Positions 1 to 6,307 of a stretch of 64,000 nucleotides of DNA are shown here, piece by piece. The DNA lies in assembly GCF_030503875.2 (NCBI RefSeq), contig NZ_CP129968.2:2568001-2632000 (forward strand). The letters run 5' to 3'. The DNA comes from Marivirga arenosa. Its GTDB lineage: Bacteria; Bacteroidota; Bacteroidia; Cytophagales; Cyclobacteriaceae. Every line of letters begins with the position of its first letter. The stretch's first letter is position 1. Made by a program: the position numbers and the translations under genes. Under the pieces are notes generated by a model. The model ran no database searches. It saw nothing but the letters and a program-made list of their open reading frames with translations, and was not told where the DNA came from.

Positions 1-1457
1 TCTTCCATTTCTACTATTCTATAATGATGCACTTTGCCCTTTTCTCCTTTGATCTTCTCTACAAAATCATAGGCCTGCAACTCTACCATATACCGCTTCT
101 GATTGCTAGGATTTATTCTGGTTGCTTTCCGTACTTCCTGATTGGTAAATTCTTCTTTCCCCTCCTTCTTTAACCATGATTTCAACCATTCCAGATAATT
201 TCGACTTGCCTCATTCAAGGGATCGGATTTCCTGATCAATACTTCCTTCATCAGCTTATTGGCTTCTTCTATATCTTCAAGAGTTGTATTGATGTAAACC
301 TCTCCTGTTTCCCTATCGGTTTCTTCCTCTCTTTGGTATTGATGGTAAAAAGTCACCGCTTCGATGAAGGCTAAATAATGCGCATTCGTTCTTCTGGGCT
401 TAAACACGATAGCTGGTAGCTGCAACTGCTCTGCATAAGGGTTTCTGATGCTTACAGGCTTTAACACACGTTGTGTATTTTTTAAGAGCTCTTGTAATTG
501 ATGGGCTGCTGCTATATCTACTTTACCTGCTGATAACTTCCGCTGATAGGCCATAATTTTTTCATCCTGCCCCCTGCTTTCATCTATGTAAATCATAAAC
601 GATCGATTCGCATTATCTTCATACAGACTTTCTTTAGTGGTACAGCCTGCTACACAAACAGGGCCTTCTACTGTTAAGGTCACTGTTCTGGTCTCTCCTT
701 TTGTGTTTTTAACTACTACCGTTTTGGTGATCCGCTTTTTGCTCTTGATTTCTCTTAGAGGATAAAGTACTTCTTCCGCACCGTCCAGGTCTTCTATGAG
801 TATGAGTTTGTTTCTTAGTTCCTGCTGACCAAAATAGTAAAAGGCATTGCCGCTCAGGCTGGTGATTTCCAGCTTATCCTCTTCGGGGATTAAAGCTGCT
901 ACTTTCTCTTGCAAATGGGTTTTACCTATGCCAGAACTGCCCAAGCTAATCACATGCAGCGGATTATCTCTTTTTCGGCTCGTAAAGATCAAATACATCA
1001 ATAGCCTGTTGTTTTCTTCTCCTATCACTCCTGCCTTGCCTATATCCTCTTTTGTGCGTTCTATCAAGTTAGGAGCTTTTAAATATTGTAAGGCTTCCTT
1101 TCGCTCTGTGGTAGTGAGTTGCTTGCGCTTATCTTGTGTTTGGACTTTTAATTCTATTTCTTTTAGTCTGTAGGCTTCCAGCTCGTCTGTGAGTTCTGTT
1201 AATGCCGCTGCTGCTACACTCGTTCCTATTTCTAACCTTTCTGCTATTTTCCTGATCAGCTTTTCTGTTTGGGTATCATTGTATAAATCAAGGTTGTGGC
1301 GCAAGCTTAAGTGTTCCACTTGGATTTTCAGGGTTGCCCTCATCCTGTCCAAGCCTTCCATTCTAATACCTCCTAAAATAGCGATTTCTAATGCTCCCTG
1401 AGTAAAGGTGAGATGTTCGGGGTTGGAAGTATCTAAAGGTTCTGTGGTAGCTTTCAT
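1..1457 (-). CDS. AAA+ P-loop ATPase of the mobile unit (copy 1, C-terminus cut off)
   Basis: Identical to the complete copy in unit 2, described there in full. The last 22 residues lie left of the window. The start is set at the MKATTEP methionine, because the longer open frame runs through the operator-like palindromes upstream. Confidence 0.85.
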   Translation of the reverse strand, partial: MKATTEPLDTSNPEHLTFTQGALEIAILGGIRMEGLDRMRATLKIQVEHLSLRHNLDLYNDTQTEKLIRKIAERLEIGTSVAAAALTELTDELEAYRLKEIELKVQTQDKRKQLTTTERKEALQYLKAPNLIERTKEDIGKAGVIGEENNRLLMYLIFTSRKRDNPLHVISLGSSGIGKTHLQEKVAALIPEEDKLEITSLSGNAFYYFGQQELRNKLILIEDLDGAEEVLYPLREIKSKKRITKTVVVKNTKGETRTVTLTVEGPVCVAGCTTKESLYEDNANRSFMIYIDESRGQDEKIMAYQRKLSAGKVDIAAAHQLQELLKNTQRVLKPVSIRNPYAEQLQLPAIVFKPRRTNAHYLAFIEAVTFYHQYQREEETDRETGEVYINTTLEDIEEANKLMKEVLIRKSDPLNEASRNYLEWLKSWLKKEGKEEFTNQEVRKATRINPSNQKRYMVELQAYDFVEKIKGEKGKVHHYRIVEME

Positions 1458-1478
1458 TTTTCTAAAAATAATTTTTAC

Positions 1479-1589
1479 TGATATATTTATCATAAATCTA
1501 TAAGATATATCAGAACAAAGCAAGACTTATATGATTTGATTATGATATTTATATCACCTACTTTTACCTAAAGCATCATATTTATATCA
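1479..1589. promoter_or_regulatory. Divergent control region with three TGATAT-type palindromes (copy 1)
   Basis: The gap between the divergent ATPase and XRE genes holds three 14-bp near-palindromes: TGATATATTTATCA (1479-1492), TGATATTTATATCA (1543-1556) and TCATATTTATATCA (1576-1589). All are built on the half-site TGATAT with a 2-bp centre. The rightmost ends 16 bp before the XRE start codon. They are likely operators for the XRE protein, controlling itself and the ATPase; the binding is inferred. Confidence 0.6.
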
Positions 1590-1605
1590 TTTTACTTACT
1601 TATCT

Positions 1606-1938
1606 ATGACTTTAGGCAACCATATCGCCACTTTACGCAAGAATAAAAAAATATCACAGCAAGAGCTGGGCAAGCTTGCTGGCACCTCTGGCGATCTCAT
1701 TGGGCGCTATGAAAGAGATGAGGTAAAACCCTCTATTGATGTGGTCATTAAGATAGCTGATGCATTAAATGTATCACTCGACTTCCTTGTAGGTAAAACT
1801 GATCTTGAGCTCGATACTGATGCACTAAAAAGGCTGGAACTGATTTCTAAACTCCCGCAGGAAGAAAAAAAACAACTACTACACGTTATCGATGCACTTC
1901 TAAGAGATTTTAACGCTAAAAAAGCTTATGCTTTATGA
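1606..1938 (+). CDS. XRE-family HTH repressor (copy 1)
   Basis: A 110-residue Cro/cI-type regulator, identical in all three units. The helix-turn-helix spans about residues 5-60: LRKNKKISQQELGKLAG, then SGDLIGRYERDEVKPS, then a conserved hydrophobic helix ending DFLVGK. The remainder is a charged helix that could dimerise. It is transcribed away from the ATPase across a region with three palindromes, which is the usual layout of a mobile-element immunity repressor. Its stop codon overlaps the start of the 86-aa gene (ATGA), so the two are probably co-translated. Confidence 0.9.
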   Translation: MTLGNHIATLRKNKKISQQELGKLAGTSGDLIGRYERDEVKPSIDVVIKIADALNVSLDFLVGKTDLELDTDALKRLELISKLPQEEKKQLLHVIDALLRDFNAKKAYAL

Positions 1939-2195
1939 GGACTAAAATTGAAGAGTTCAATGGCACTCATGTTTCTATTCGTTTTTTCCCAGATTCAGAA
2001 CATGAACAAAAAGCTTTATCTGCTTTCAAAAATAATCGTGCTAATGACAGCATAGAACTCAATGTTATAGGAAGGGTGGAAAAAGCGATTCTTTCTCAAG
2101 GTCTGGGACAGTACTCAGTTACAGGATTCAATGGAGTTCAAAACAATATCTACTATATCTTTCAAGTGCAAAGAATTGGGGGCTTAGGACATTAA
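1935..2195 (+). CDS. Uncharacterised 86-aa protein coupled to the XRE repressor (copy 1)
   Basis: I do not recognise the family. It starts inside the repressor stop codon (ATGA overlap) and is followed at once by a strong hairpin terminator, so the two form a closed two-gene operon. The protein is small and soluble, without signal peptide or membrane segment. The pattern is alternating beta strands with a charged middle (HVSIRFFP, IELNVIGRVEK, YYIFQVQRI). A partner or anti-repressor of the XRE protein is possible, but nothing in the sequence shows it. Confidence 0.75.
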   Translation: MRTKIEEFNGTHVSIRFFPDSEHEQKALSAFKNNRANDSIELNVIGRVEKAILSQGLGQYSVTGFNGVQNNIYYIFQVQRIGGLGH

Positions 2196-2196
2196 A

Positions 2197-2228
2197 AAAC
2201 CCCAAGCTTTAAGAGAAGCTTGGGGTTT
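2197..2228. terminator. Hairpin terminator after XRE/86-aa operon (copy 1)
   Basis: A perfect 13-bp stem, AAACCCCAAGCTT / AAGCTTGGGGTTT, with a 6-nt loop, begins one base after the 86-aa stop. A-rich and T-rich flanks would let it serve both strands, separating this operon from the convergent RHS-tip/immunity genes. Confidence 0.85.
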
Positions 2229-2257
2229 GGTTATATCTTAATGTATGTATTTATTAA

Positions 2258-2332
2258 TTACCACCATGTAAAACATGGCGGGAACGGGGGACCCAATGGT
2301 AAATATAGGTTTACAACAAGACTTCTTAGCAT
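2258..2332 (-). CDS. Possible 24-aa peptide downstream of the immunity candidate (copy 1)
   Basis: A short frame starts 1 nt after the immunity-candidate stop codon. It encodes 24 residues ending PLGPPFPPCFTWW, rich in Pro and Trp with a single Cys. It ends before the terminator. Only its position and unusual composition support it; it may be chance, since the DNA here also contains the inverted repeat CCATGTAAAACATGG. Confidence 0.2.
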   Translation of the reverse strand: MLRSLVVNLYLPLGPPFPPCFTWW

Positions 2333-2333
2333 T

Positions 2334-2675
2334 TTAATCTTGATCAATAGTTCGATAACCATTCTCCCATTCTTTGGAGTCTGAGTAGTAGATCAATGAT
2401 TCACCTAATGAAGTCCCAAACCAAACAGTATAGTAAACACTATCTCGTTTTTCATAGAATAGTTCTTCAGAATCAATATTACTTAAATCAACTTCATTTA
2501 GAGTATTAGGTAGTTTTCCATGCAATGCCGAATATTCCTCTATCTTTTCAACTAGCAAATTACCATTTCTTTTTAACCTGTTCTCGTCAAAATCACGTAG
2601 AAAAACGAAATAGACTAGTAAAATAATTGATATTACCAATCCAATAAGAATTGTTGCTTTTTTCATATTAGTCAT
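2334..2675 (-). CDS. Small membrane-anchored protein, candidate immunity to the RHS tip (copy 1)
   Basis: A protein of 113 residues (110 if started at the second Met). It has one hydrophobic segment near residues 5-25 (ATILIGLVISIILLVYFVF), followed by a soluble domain with ALHGKLPNTLNEV and IYYSDSKEW. Its start overlaps the RHS stop (ATGA), so it is translationally coupled to the RHS tip. That is where immunity genes of polymorphic RHS toxins normally sit. The soluble part also loosely resembles pseudopilin-type proteins. The immunity role is inferred from position only. Confidence 0.75.
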   Translation of the reverse strand: MTNMKKATILIGLVISIILLVYFVFLRDFDENRLKRNGNLLVEKIEEYSALHGKLPNTLNEVDLSNIDSEELFYEKRDSVYYTVWFGTSLGESLIYYSDSKEWENGYRTIDQD

Positions 2676-3652
2676 TCTTTTGTATCCTCTTTCTTCTCTT
2701 CTTCTGTTGTGTGTTTCGGATCAGAAGACATATTTGTCTCGGTTGGTGGTGTAGATGTGTCATCCGCATCTGGCAAATTGTCGTAGTTTGGTGCATTTTC
2801 TGGATCAGTCGCTCCCAAGACATCAACTAAGAAATTCTGTAACTGCTCAGCAAATGACAGATCGCTTTCAGGGTCAAAGAAATCTGCTCCAAATTGTGCA
2901 CCAAATTTATCACTAGGTAAATCCTCATAACTAAAAGCTGAATGCTCCGCATTAATCATATCACCTAACTCTTGCAACAGTCCATCTTGTAATGCTTTAC
3001 CAACAGGGTGTTCTTCTCCATTTTGCTTATAGCCATAACTTCTACCAGCATAAAACATGAAGTGCGCCATGTCGACCCAACCACCTTTTTTGGTATAGAT
3101 ATATCGGTTACCACCTGAAGTATTAAAGGGAGCAGTATTCGCTGGCTTAGGACCTTTAAAGGTCATCTTAGTTTTACCCATTCTTAGCATTCCAGCATTT
3201 GCATCACTGCCTCTTGTTTTTCCCAAACCTGTTGATAAATTATTCATGAAGGAAACAAACCCCTGAACCGTACCAGCTAAAGGTTTAATAGGTTCATTTC
3301 CATCAGGGTCAATATTTCCAATAGGGTTATTCAGGACATAATTATATGGACTATATGCAGAATATTTCTCACTTAGGTTATCAACTCCATTCCATCTCCC
3401 TAAATCAGGCTGATACATTCTTGCCCCATAGTCAATCCACCCTGTTTCTTCCTGCTCCTCCTTGCCGTTGTACTTGTAATTATTCGCCTTTGAGTAGCTC
3501 CTCTGATAGGAGTTAAAGGTTAGACCAAAAGGATAGTAATTATAGCGATTTTTTAGCGCACACTCTTTTTTCTTTAGGCTCTCCCCTAAAAAAACAGCGG
3601 TTTTGCCCATGCTTTCCCCTGCCTGTCGGTATGATAATTTTAAACAGCCCAT
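2672..3652 (-). CDS. Orphan RHS C-terminal tip with MGCLKL leader (unit 1 tip, unit 2 leader)
   Basis: 326 residues. Residues 1-38 are a leader beginning MGCLKLSYRQ and ending NRYN, encoded by the start of unit 2. Residues 39-326 run from YYPFG onward and are identical to the last 288 residues of the full-length RHS protein. The tip holds the end of the RHS core (GWIDYGARMYQPDLGRW, then NNPIGNIDPDGN), a unique domain (WVDMAHFMFYAG, then SAFSYEDLPSD) and an acidic tail. There is no signal peptide, so if translated it should stay in the cytoplasm. It could be a reserve tip, or a by-product of site-specific insertion. Translation is uncertain, but start codon and frame are intact. Confidence 0.75.
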   Translation of the reverse strand: MGCLKLSYRQAGESMGKTAVFLGESLKKKECALKNRYNYYPFGLTFNSYQRSYSKANNYKYNGKEEQEETGWIDYGARMYQPDLGRWNGVDNLSEKYSAYSPYNYVLNNPIGNIDPDGNEPIKPLAGTVQGFVSFMNNLSTGLGKTRGSDANAGMLRMGKTKMTFKGPKPANTAPFNTSGGNRYIYTKKGGWVDMAHFMFYAGRSYGYKQNGEEHPVGKALQDGLLQELGDMINAEHSAFSYEDLPSDKFGAQFGADFFDPESDLSFAEQLQNFLVDVLGATDPENAPNYDNLPDADDTSTPPTETNMSSDPKHTTEEEKKEDTKE

Positions 3653-3746
3653 TTAAGCTTTCAAGATAATAATATTTTTTTTCGCCCTCGCCTGTTTTTT
3701 AAGTTTTCATTCGTATAAGTAGTAAATAACTTAATTTTAAAAACAT

Positions 3747-3965
3747 ATGATTATGGCACACAATTTCGATTACAATAAAATTATGGAGACTTACAACAAT
3801 GCTGCAAGCCCTGTTGCTGCTAATGGGGCATTTGATTTAGTAAGAACATCATTAAAAGACGGTCACGAGGTTCAGATTAATTTTGGAGAAGGACAACAGT
3901 CTAAAAGGTTTACAAAGATTGAAGACTTTAATAAATGGGTTGCCGACATTAAGGAGAGGATTTAA
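3747..3965 (+). CDS. Uncharacterised 72-aa protein (unit 2)
   Basis: An unrecognised small soluble protein, 72 residues (70 if started at the second Met, MAHNFDYN). The sequence suggests an alpha/beta fold with a basic C-terminal half (SLKDGHEVQINFGEG, then FTKIEDFNKWVADIKERI). It is the only gene between the RHS leader and the structured block, is transcribed toward the block, and is followed 27 nt later by a long hairpin. It is duplicated intact in unit 3. A DNA-binding accessory or anti-toxin role is possible but unsupported. Confidence 0.65.
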   Translation: MIMAHNFDYNKIMETYNNAASPVAANGAFDLVRTSLKDGHEVQINFGEGQQSKRFTKIEDFNKWVADIKERI

Positions 3966-3992
3966 ATAGTTTGTTGGCAATATAAACTAACG

Positions 3993-4056
3993 TTTTTTTG
4001 AAGGATAAAAGCTTTGGGCGTGCGTGGGATTGTGTGGCATTTATTCTTCAAAAAAA
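3993..4056. terminator. 17-bp-stem hairpin with a 30-nt GC-rich loop (unit 2)
   Basis: TTTTTTTGAAGGATAAA (3993-4009) pairs with TTTATTCTTCAAAAAAA (4040-4056), with a single G-T wobble. The loop is G-rich (GGGCGTGCGTGGGATTGTG). It could terminate the 72-aa gene. The loop is too long and rich for a simple terminator, so it may instead be part of a structured DNA or RNA site together with the block that follows. Confidence 0.6.
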
Positions 4057-4778
4057 TGATCCAAGCGAACTGCTGCACCCCATTAAATGTAAAAAATCTG
4101 GCAGAGCGCGGTAAGTATCCTGATCACTAAAACGACCACAACAATTTGCTGGAACCACTTCACTTTCCCGACCTGCACTGTCTGCTCTGCGGGCCCCTGC
4201 GGGCGCCACCACCAGCCTGCCAAGGGGGAACGTAGCAAAGCGGAGAGGCTTGGCAGTGCGGACAGCCTTTGGATTGTGCGTCTGGTTTGCGGGGGCTGTA
4301 CGGGACTGGTGGTGGCACGCAGGCCCGCACTAACTCGGGCTGTGGTTTTGTTTTTTTGCCTTTGCCCCGCAGGGATCAAACACATCAAAAAAACAAAAAG
4401 GAACAGACGTGGCGAGGAGCGGATGGCAAGCAAGGGGAGGAAAATGCAAATAGGGTTTGTGCGGCTGCTAAATATGCGCTGTACTCTGATACCGATTTAC
4501 CTGCTTATGCTTTTTTGCTAAGCGGGTGATCCATTAACAACAATCAGTGTGCAGCGCATGTTTTAAGGCGTGAAGATTTGCATTTTTCCGCACTGCAGCC
4601 TTGCCAACGCACCACAGGCACACCGCTTCACCAAGTATTTTTCCGACCCCTCGATGGGGAAGAAAAAATAAACTGCTCACTCTCGTATCGCACCACTCTC
4701 GGCATGGTTCCGCCCGTGCGGAACCAACTACTGCCCTACTGCTTTTTGGTGGAGTTGATATAAAGATTTTACTGGGGG
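4057..4778. other. GC-rich non-coding block with nested inverted repeats (unit 2)
   Basis: About 720 bp without a convincing gene and visibly richer in GC than its surroundings. Nested arms lie around one axis: CCCGA 4167 / TCGGG 4335; GCGGGCC 4189 / GGCCCGC 4322; GCCACCACCAG 4205 / CTGGTGGTGGC 4306. Inside them is CTGCCAAG 4217 / CTTGGCAG 4249. Further right is a perfect hairpin GGTTCCGC-CCGT-GCGGAACC (4706-4725), and CCCC-TCGAT-GGGG at 4647. Short overlapping frames in all directions look like shadows of this composition. It may be a structured RNA, a recombination or replication site, or a nested repeat element. Confidence 0.7.
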
Positions 4779-5099
4779 TTATCTCTTTTTCTGGATGTTT
4801 GAGGGATCTCTGCTTGTATGAAAAATATCAAGGATCAAGATTGCTTTACTGGTAATCTCGTAAATTATTTTATAGCTCCATATTACTTTATAACGATAAT
4901 TACCAGGTTCACCCTTTAAATTAGGCTCTTCTTCAAATTTCTCAGGAAAGTCGCTCAAAGACTTGGATTGTGCTACTATTTCGTTTCTGACTTTCTTGGC
5001 TACCTCAATGGATTCTCTTTTCTTAATATAGTTGTAAATACTTCTTAATGATCTTTTTGCTTCATCATCCCAGATAATACCTAACCTTTTCTTTACCAT
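4779..5099 (-). CDS. RelE/ParE-family toxin (unit 2)
   Basis: 106 residues, matching the family in length and pattern. An N-terminal strand and helix (IIWDDEAKRSLRSIYNYI) is followed by the basic core NYRYKVIWSYKIIYEI and the C-terminal strand ILDIFHTSRDP. RelE members cleave ribosome-bound mRNA while ParE members poison gyrase; the sequence does not decide which, and the HTSRDP ending is common in ParE-like proteins. Its start overlaps the antitoxin stop by 7 nt, the usual antitoxin-first order. In this element it would act as an addiction module that penalises loss of the array. Confidence 0.88.
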   Translation of the reverse strand: MVKKRLGIIWDDEAKRSLRSIYNYIKKRESIEVAKKVRNEIVAQSKSLSDFPEKFEEEPNLKGEPGNYRYKVIWSYKIIYEITSKAILILDIFHTSRDPSNIQKKR

Positions 5100-5347
5100 T
5101 CCTGCATCTCTTTTTCAAGATCATCCTGAGTAGTATATTGACCTTTCGCTATTCTTGCTTTAGCATCCCTGACCCTTGTCTTTAATTGATTTGCCGTCAT
5201 AGGTTTGCCCGATAAAGTATAATCATCTTGCGTATATTCTTTAGCTACAGCATAAAGCATTTTTATAAGCCTAGCATCTCCTTCTTCTATAAAATGGTAG
5301 AGTTCTTCTTTGATCTTAGGTGCTCCCATAATTGATGTTATTTCCAT
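5093..5347 (-). CDS. Antitoxin partner of the ParE-like toxin (unit 2)
   Basis: 84 residues (78 from the second Met), directly upstream of and overlapping the toxin. The N-terminal half is helical (IKEELYHFIEEGDARLIKMLYAVAKEY). The C-terminal half is charged (KTRVRDAKARIAKGQYTTQDDLEKEM), typical of the toxin-wrapping segments of short antitoxins in Bacteroidota. It follows recombinase B after 30 nt on the same strand, so it may be read from the integrase transcript. Confidence 0.85.
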   Translation of the reverse strand: MEITSIMGAPKIKEELYHFIEEGDARLIKMLYAVAKEYTQDDYTLSGKPMTANQLKTRVRDAKARIAKGQYTTQDDLEKEMQEW

Positions 5348-5377
5348 ACAAATTAACGATTTATTTTTGCAATTAAT

Positions 5378-6307
5378 TCATCCCATCGGATGGAACTGCT
5401 GGATTTCTTCTTTTAAGCTTTCTACATCGTTTCTTAAATAGCTTTCTGTACTGCTGATATAGCGATGGCCTGCTAGGTATTGAACTTCTCTTAGATTATG
5501 GCCTCTTAGCCACTTAGTAATCACACTCGATCTGATCTGCTCAGCATTTTTTACTCTACTATTTATCTGTTTTACCTTTAGCATTAACTGCGTCATAAAA
5601 TTGCTAAAACTATAGCAGTTACCTGCTTCTCCAATAAATAGTCTATTGGTTACCTGTGGCTTTTGGCTTTTTCTTTTAGGTTTCATCTGCAACAGCTCAG
5701 CTCGAACATGTAATATATAGTCGTATAAATCCATGACCTGATAGCTTTCTAACTGCAGCAATCTGCCGTTATATTTTTTACCTCCCAGTACATCGAGGTT
5801 TCCTTCTCTTAATTTAATATGGCTCACTTCTAATCTGGCTAACTCTGTTGTTCTTAAGCCTTGGTAAATCAGCATGCCTAGCATCACTTTATTACGCTTA
5901 TCCTGATGGCTTTCAGCAGGATATTGATTATACAGGCTGTGGAGATCCTCACTACTTAATATGGGGTAAAGCGTTTTCCTTTTAATGCCTTTTACAGCTA
6001 TATCTGTTACTGGATCTTTACTGATCAACTCTTCCTCTAGTAAATAATTATAGAAGTGCTTAATAGTGCCTATATAACTTTGTATTGTTCTTTGGCTTAC
6101 TTCCCTGCTATTGCACCATTTCATAAAACTTAATAAGTCTGTATAGCTTACTTCTGTCACTGACAGATTCTCTATAGCTAGCCAGTCAAAGTAGACCGAT
6201 ACTATCCTTAATCTACTCTTGATACTTGCTTTACTGGCTTGTTTTACTTTCAGATACTTTATAAAACCTTCTTTCAGCTGTACTTGGTTTATTAACTCAT
6301 CTTTCAT
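5378..6307 (-). CDS. Tyrosine recombinase B with a divergent active site (unit 2)
   Basis: I set the start at MKDELINQ, giving 309 residues and an 11-nt overlap with recombinase A; a longer frame reaches 6391. The N-terminal core-binding domain covers about residues 10-115. The catalytic domain shows Arg152 (YQGLRTTELARL), the hairpin Lys region (GGKKYNGRLLQL), Arg259 (EQIRSSVI), His281 (AGHRYISS) and nucleophile Tyr290 (TESYLRND). The usual HxxR histidine is Glu256 here. It is transcribed with recombinase A in an overlapping pair, a layout also seen in Tn554-like elements, so the two may work as a heteromer. Confidence 0.9.
   Translation of the reverse strand: MKDELINQVQLKEGFIKYLKVKQASKASIKSRLRIVSVYFDWLAIENLSVTEVSYTDLLSFMKWCNSREVSQRTIQSYIGTIKHFYNYLLEEELISKDPVTDIAVKGIKRKTLYPILSSEDLHSLYNQYPAESHQDKRNKVMLGMLIYQGLRTTELARLEVSHIKLREGNLDVLGGKKYNGRLLQLESYQVMDLYDYILHVRAELLQMKPKRKSQKPQVTNRLFIGEAGNCYSFSNFMTQLMLKVKQINSRVKNAEQIRSSVITKWLRGHNLREVQYLAGHRYISSTESYLRNDVESLKEEIQQFHPMG

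Larger units (their letters stand above)
1..3540 (-). mobile_element. Mobile unit 1 (partial, cut by window start)
   Basis: This is the distal 3540 bp of the unit: most of the ATPase, the operator region, the XRE repressor, the 86-aa gene, the immunity candidate and the RHS tip. The integrases of this copy would lie left of the window. Its boundary with unit 2 falls within the YYPFG codons of the RHS tip. Confidence 0.85.

Noticed and set aside
847..1401. Plus-strand open frames of 108 and 70 aa, repeated in each unit
   Set aside because: They lie antisense within the ATPase gene, have low-complexity Ser/Leu-rich translations, and are shadows of its codons.
3530..3560. Inverted-repeat arms around the YYPFG junction like a Xer site
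   Set aside because: Only short, gapped matches (AAAA...ATA / TAT...TTTT) are visible; not better than chance in AT-rich DNA.
2672..3652. Calling the orphan RHS tips pseudogenes
   Set aside because: They have a start codon, an open frame across the junction and a coupled downstream gene, so decay is not shown; they are kept as CDS with moderate confidence.
3966..4778. Integron-type attC site
   Set aside because: I looked for the core GTTRRRY/RYYYAAC pair flanking the imperfect repeats and did not find a proper match. The recombinases also lack an obvious integron-specific insertion. A functional analogy remains possible.
4083..4855. Several overlapping open frames of 61-116 aa in the GC-rich block
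   Set aside because: They run in conflicting frames and on both strands across inverted repeats, with no domain pattern. They are most likely by-products of structure and composition; similar predicted proteins probably exist in databases for the same reason.
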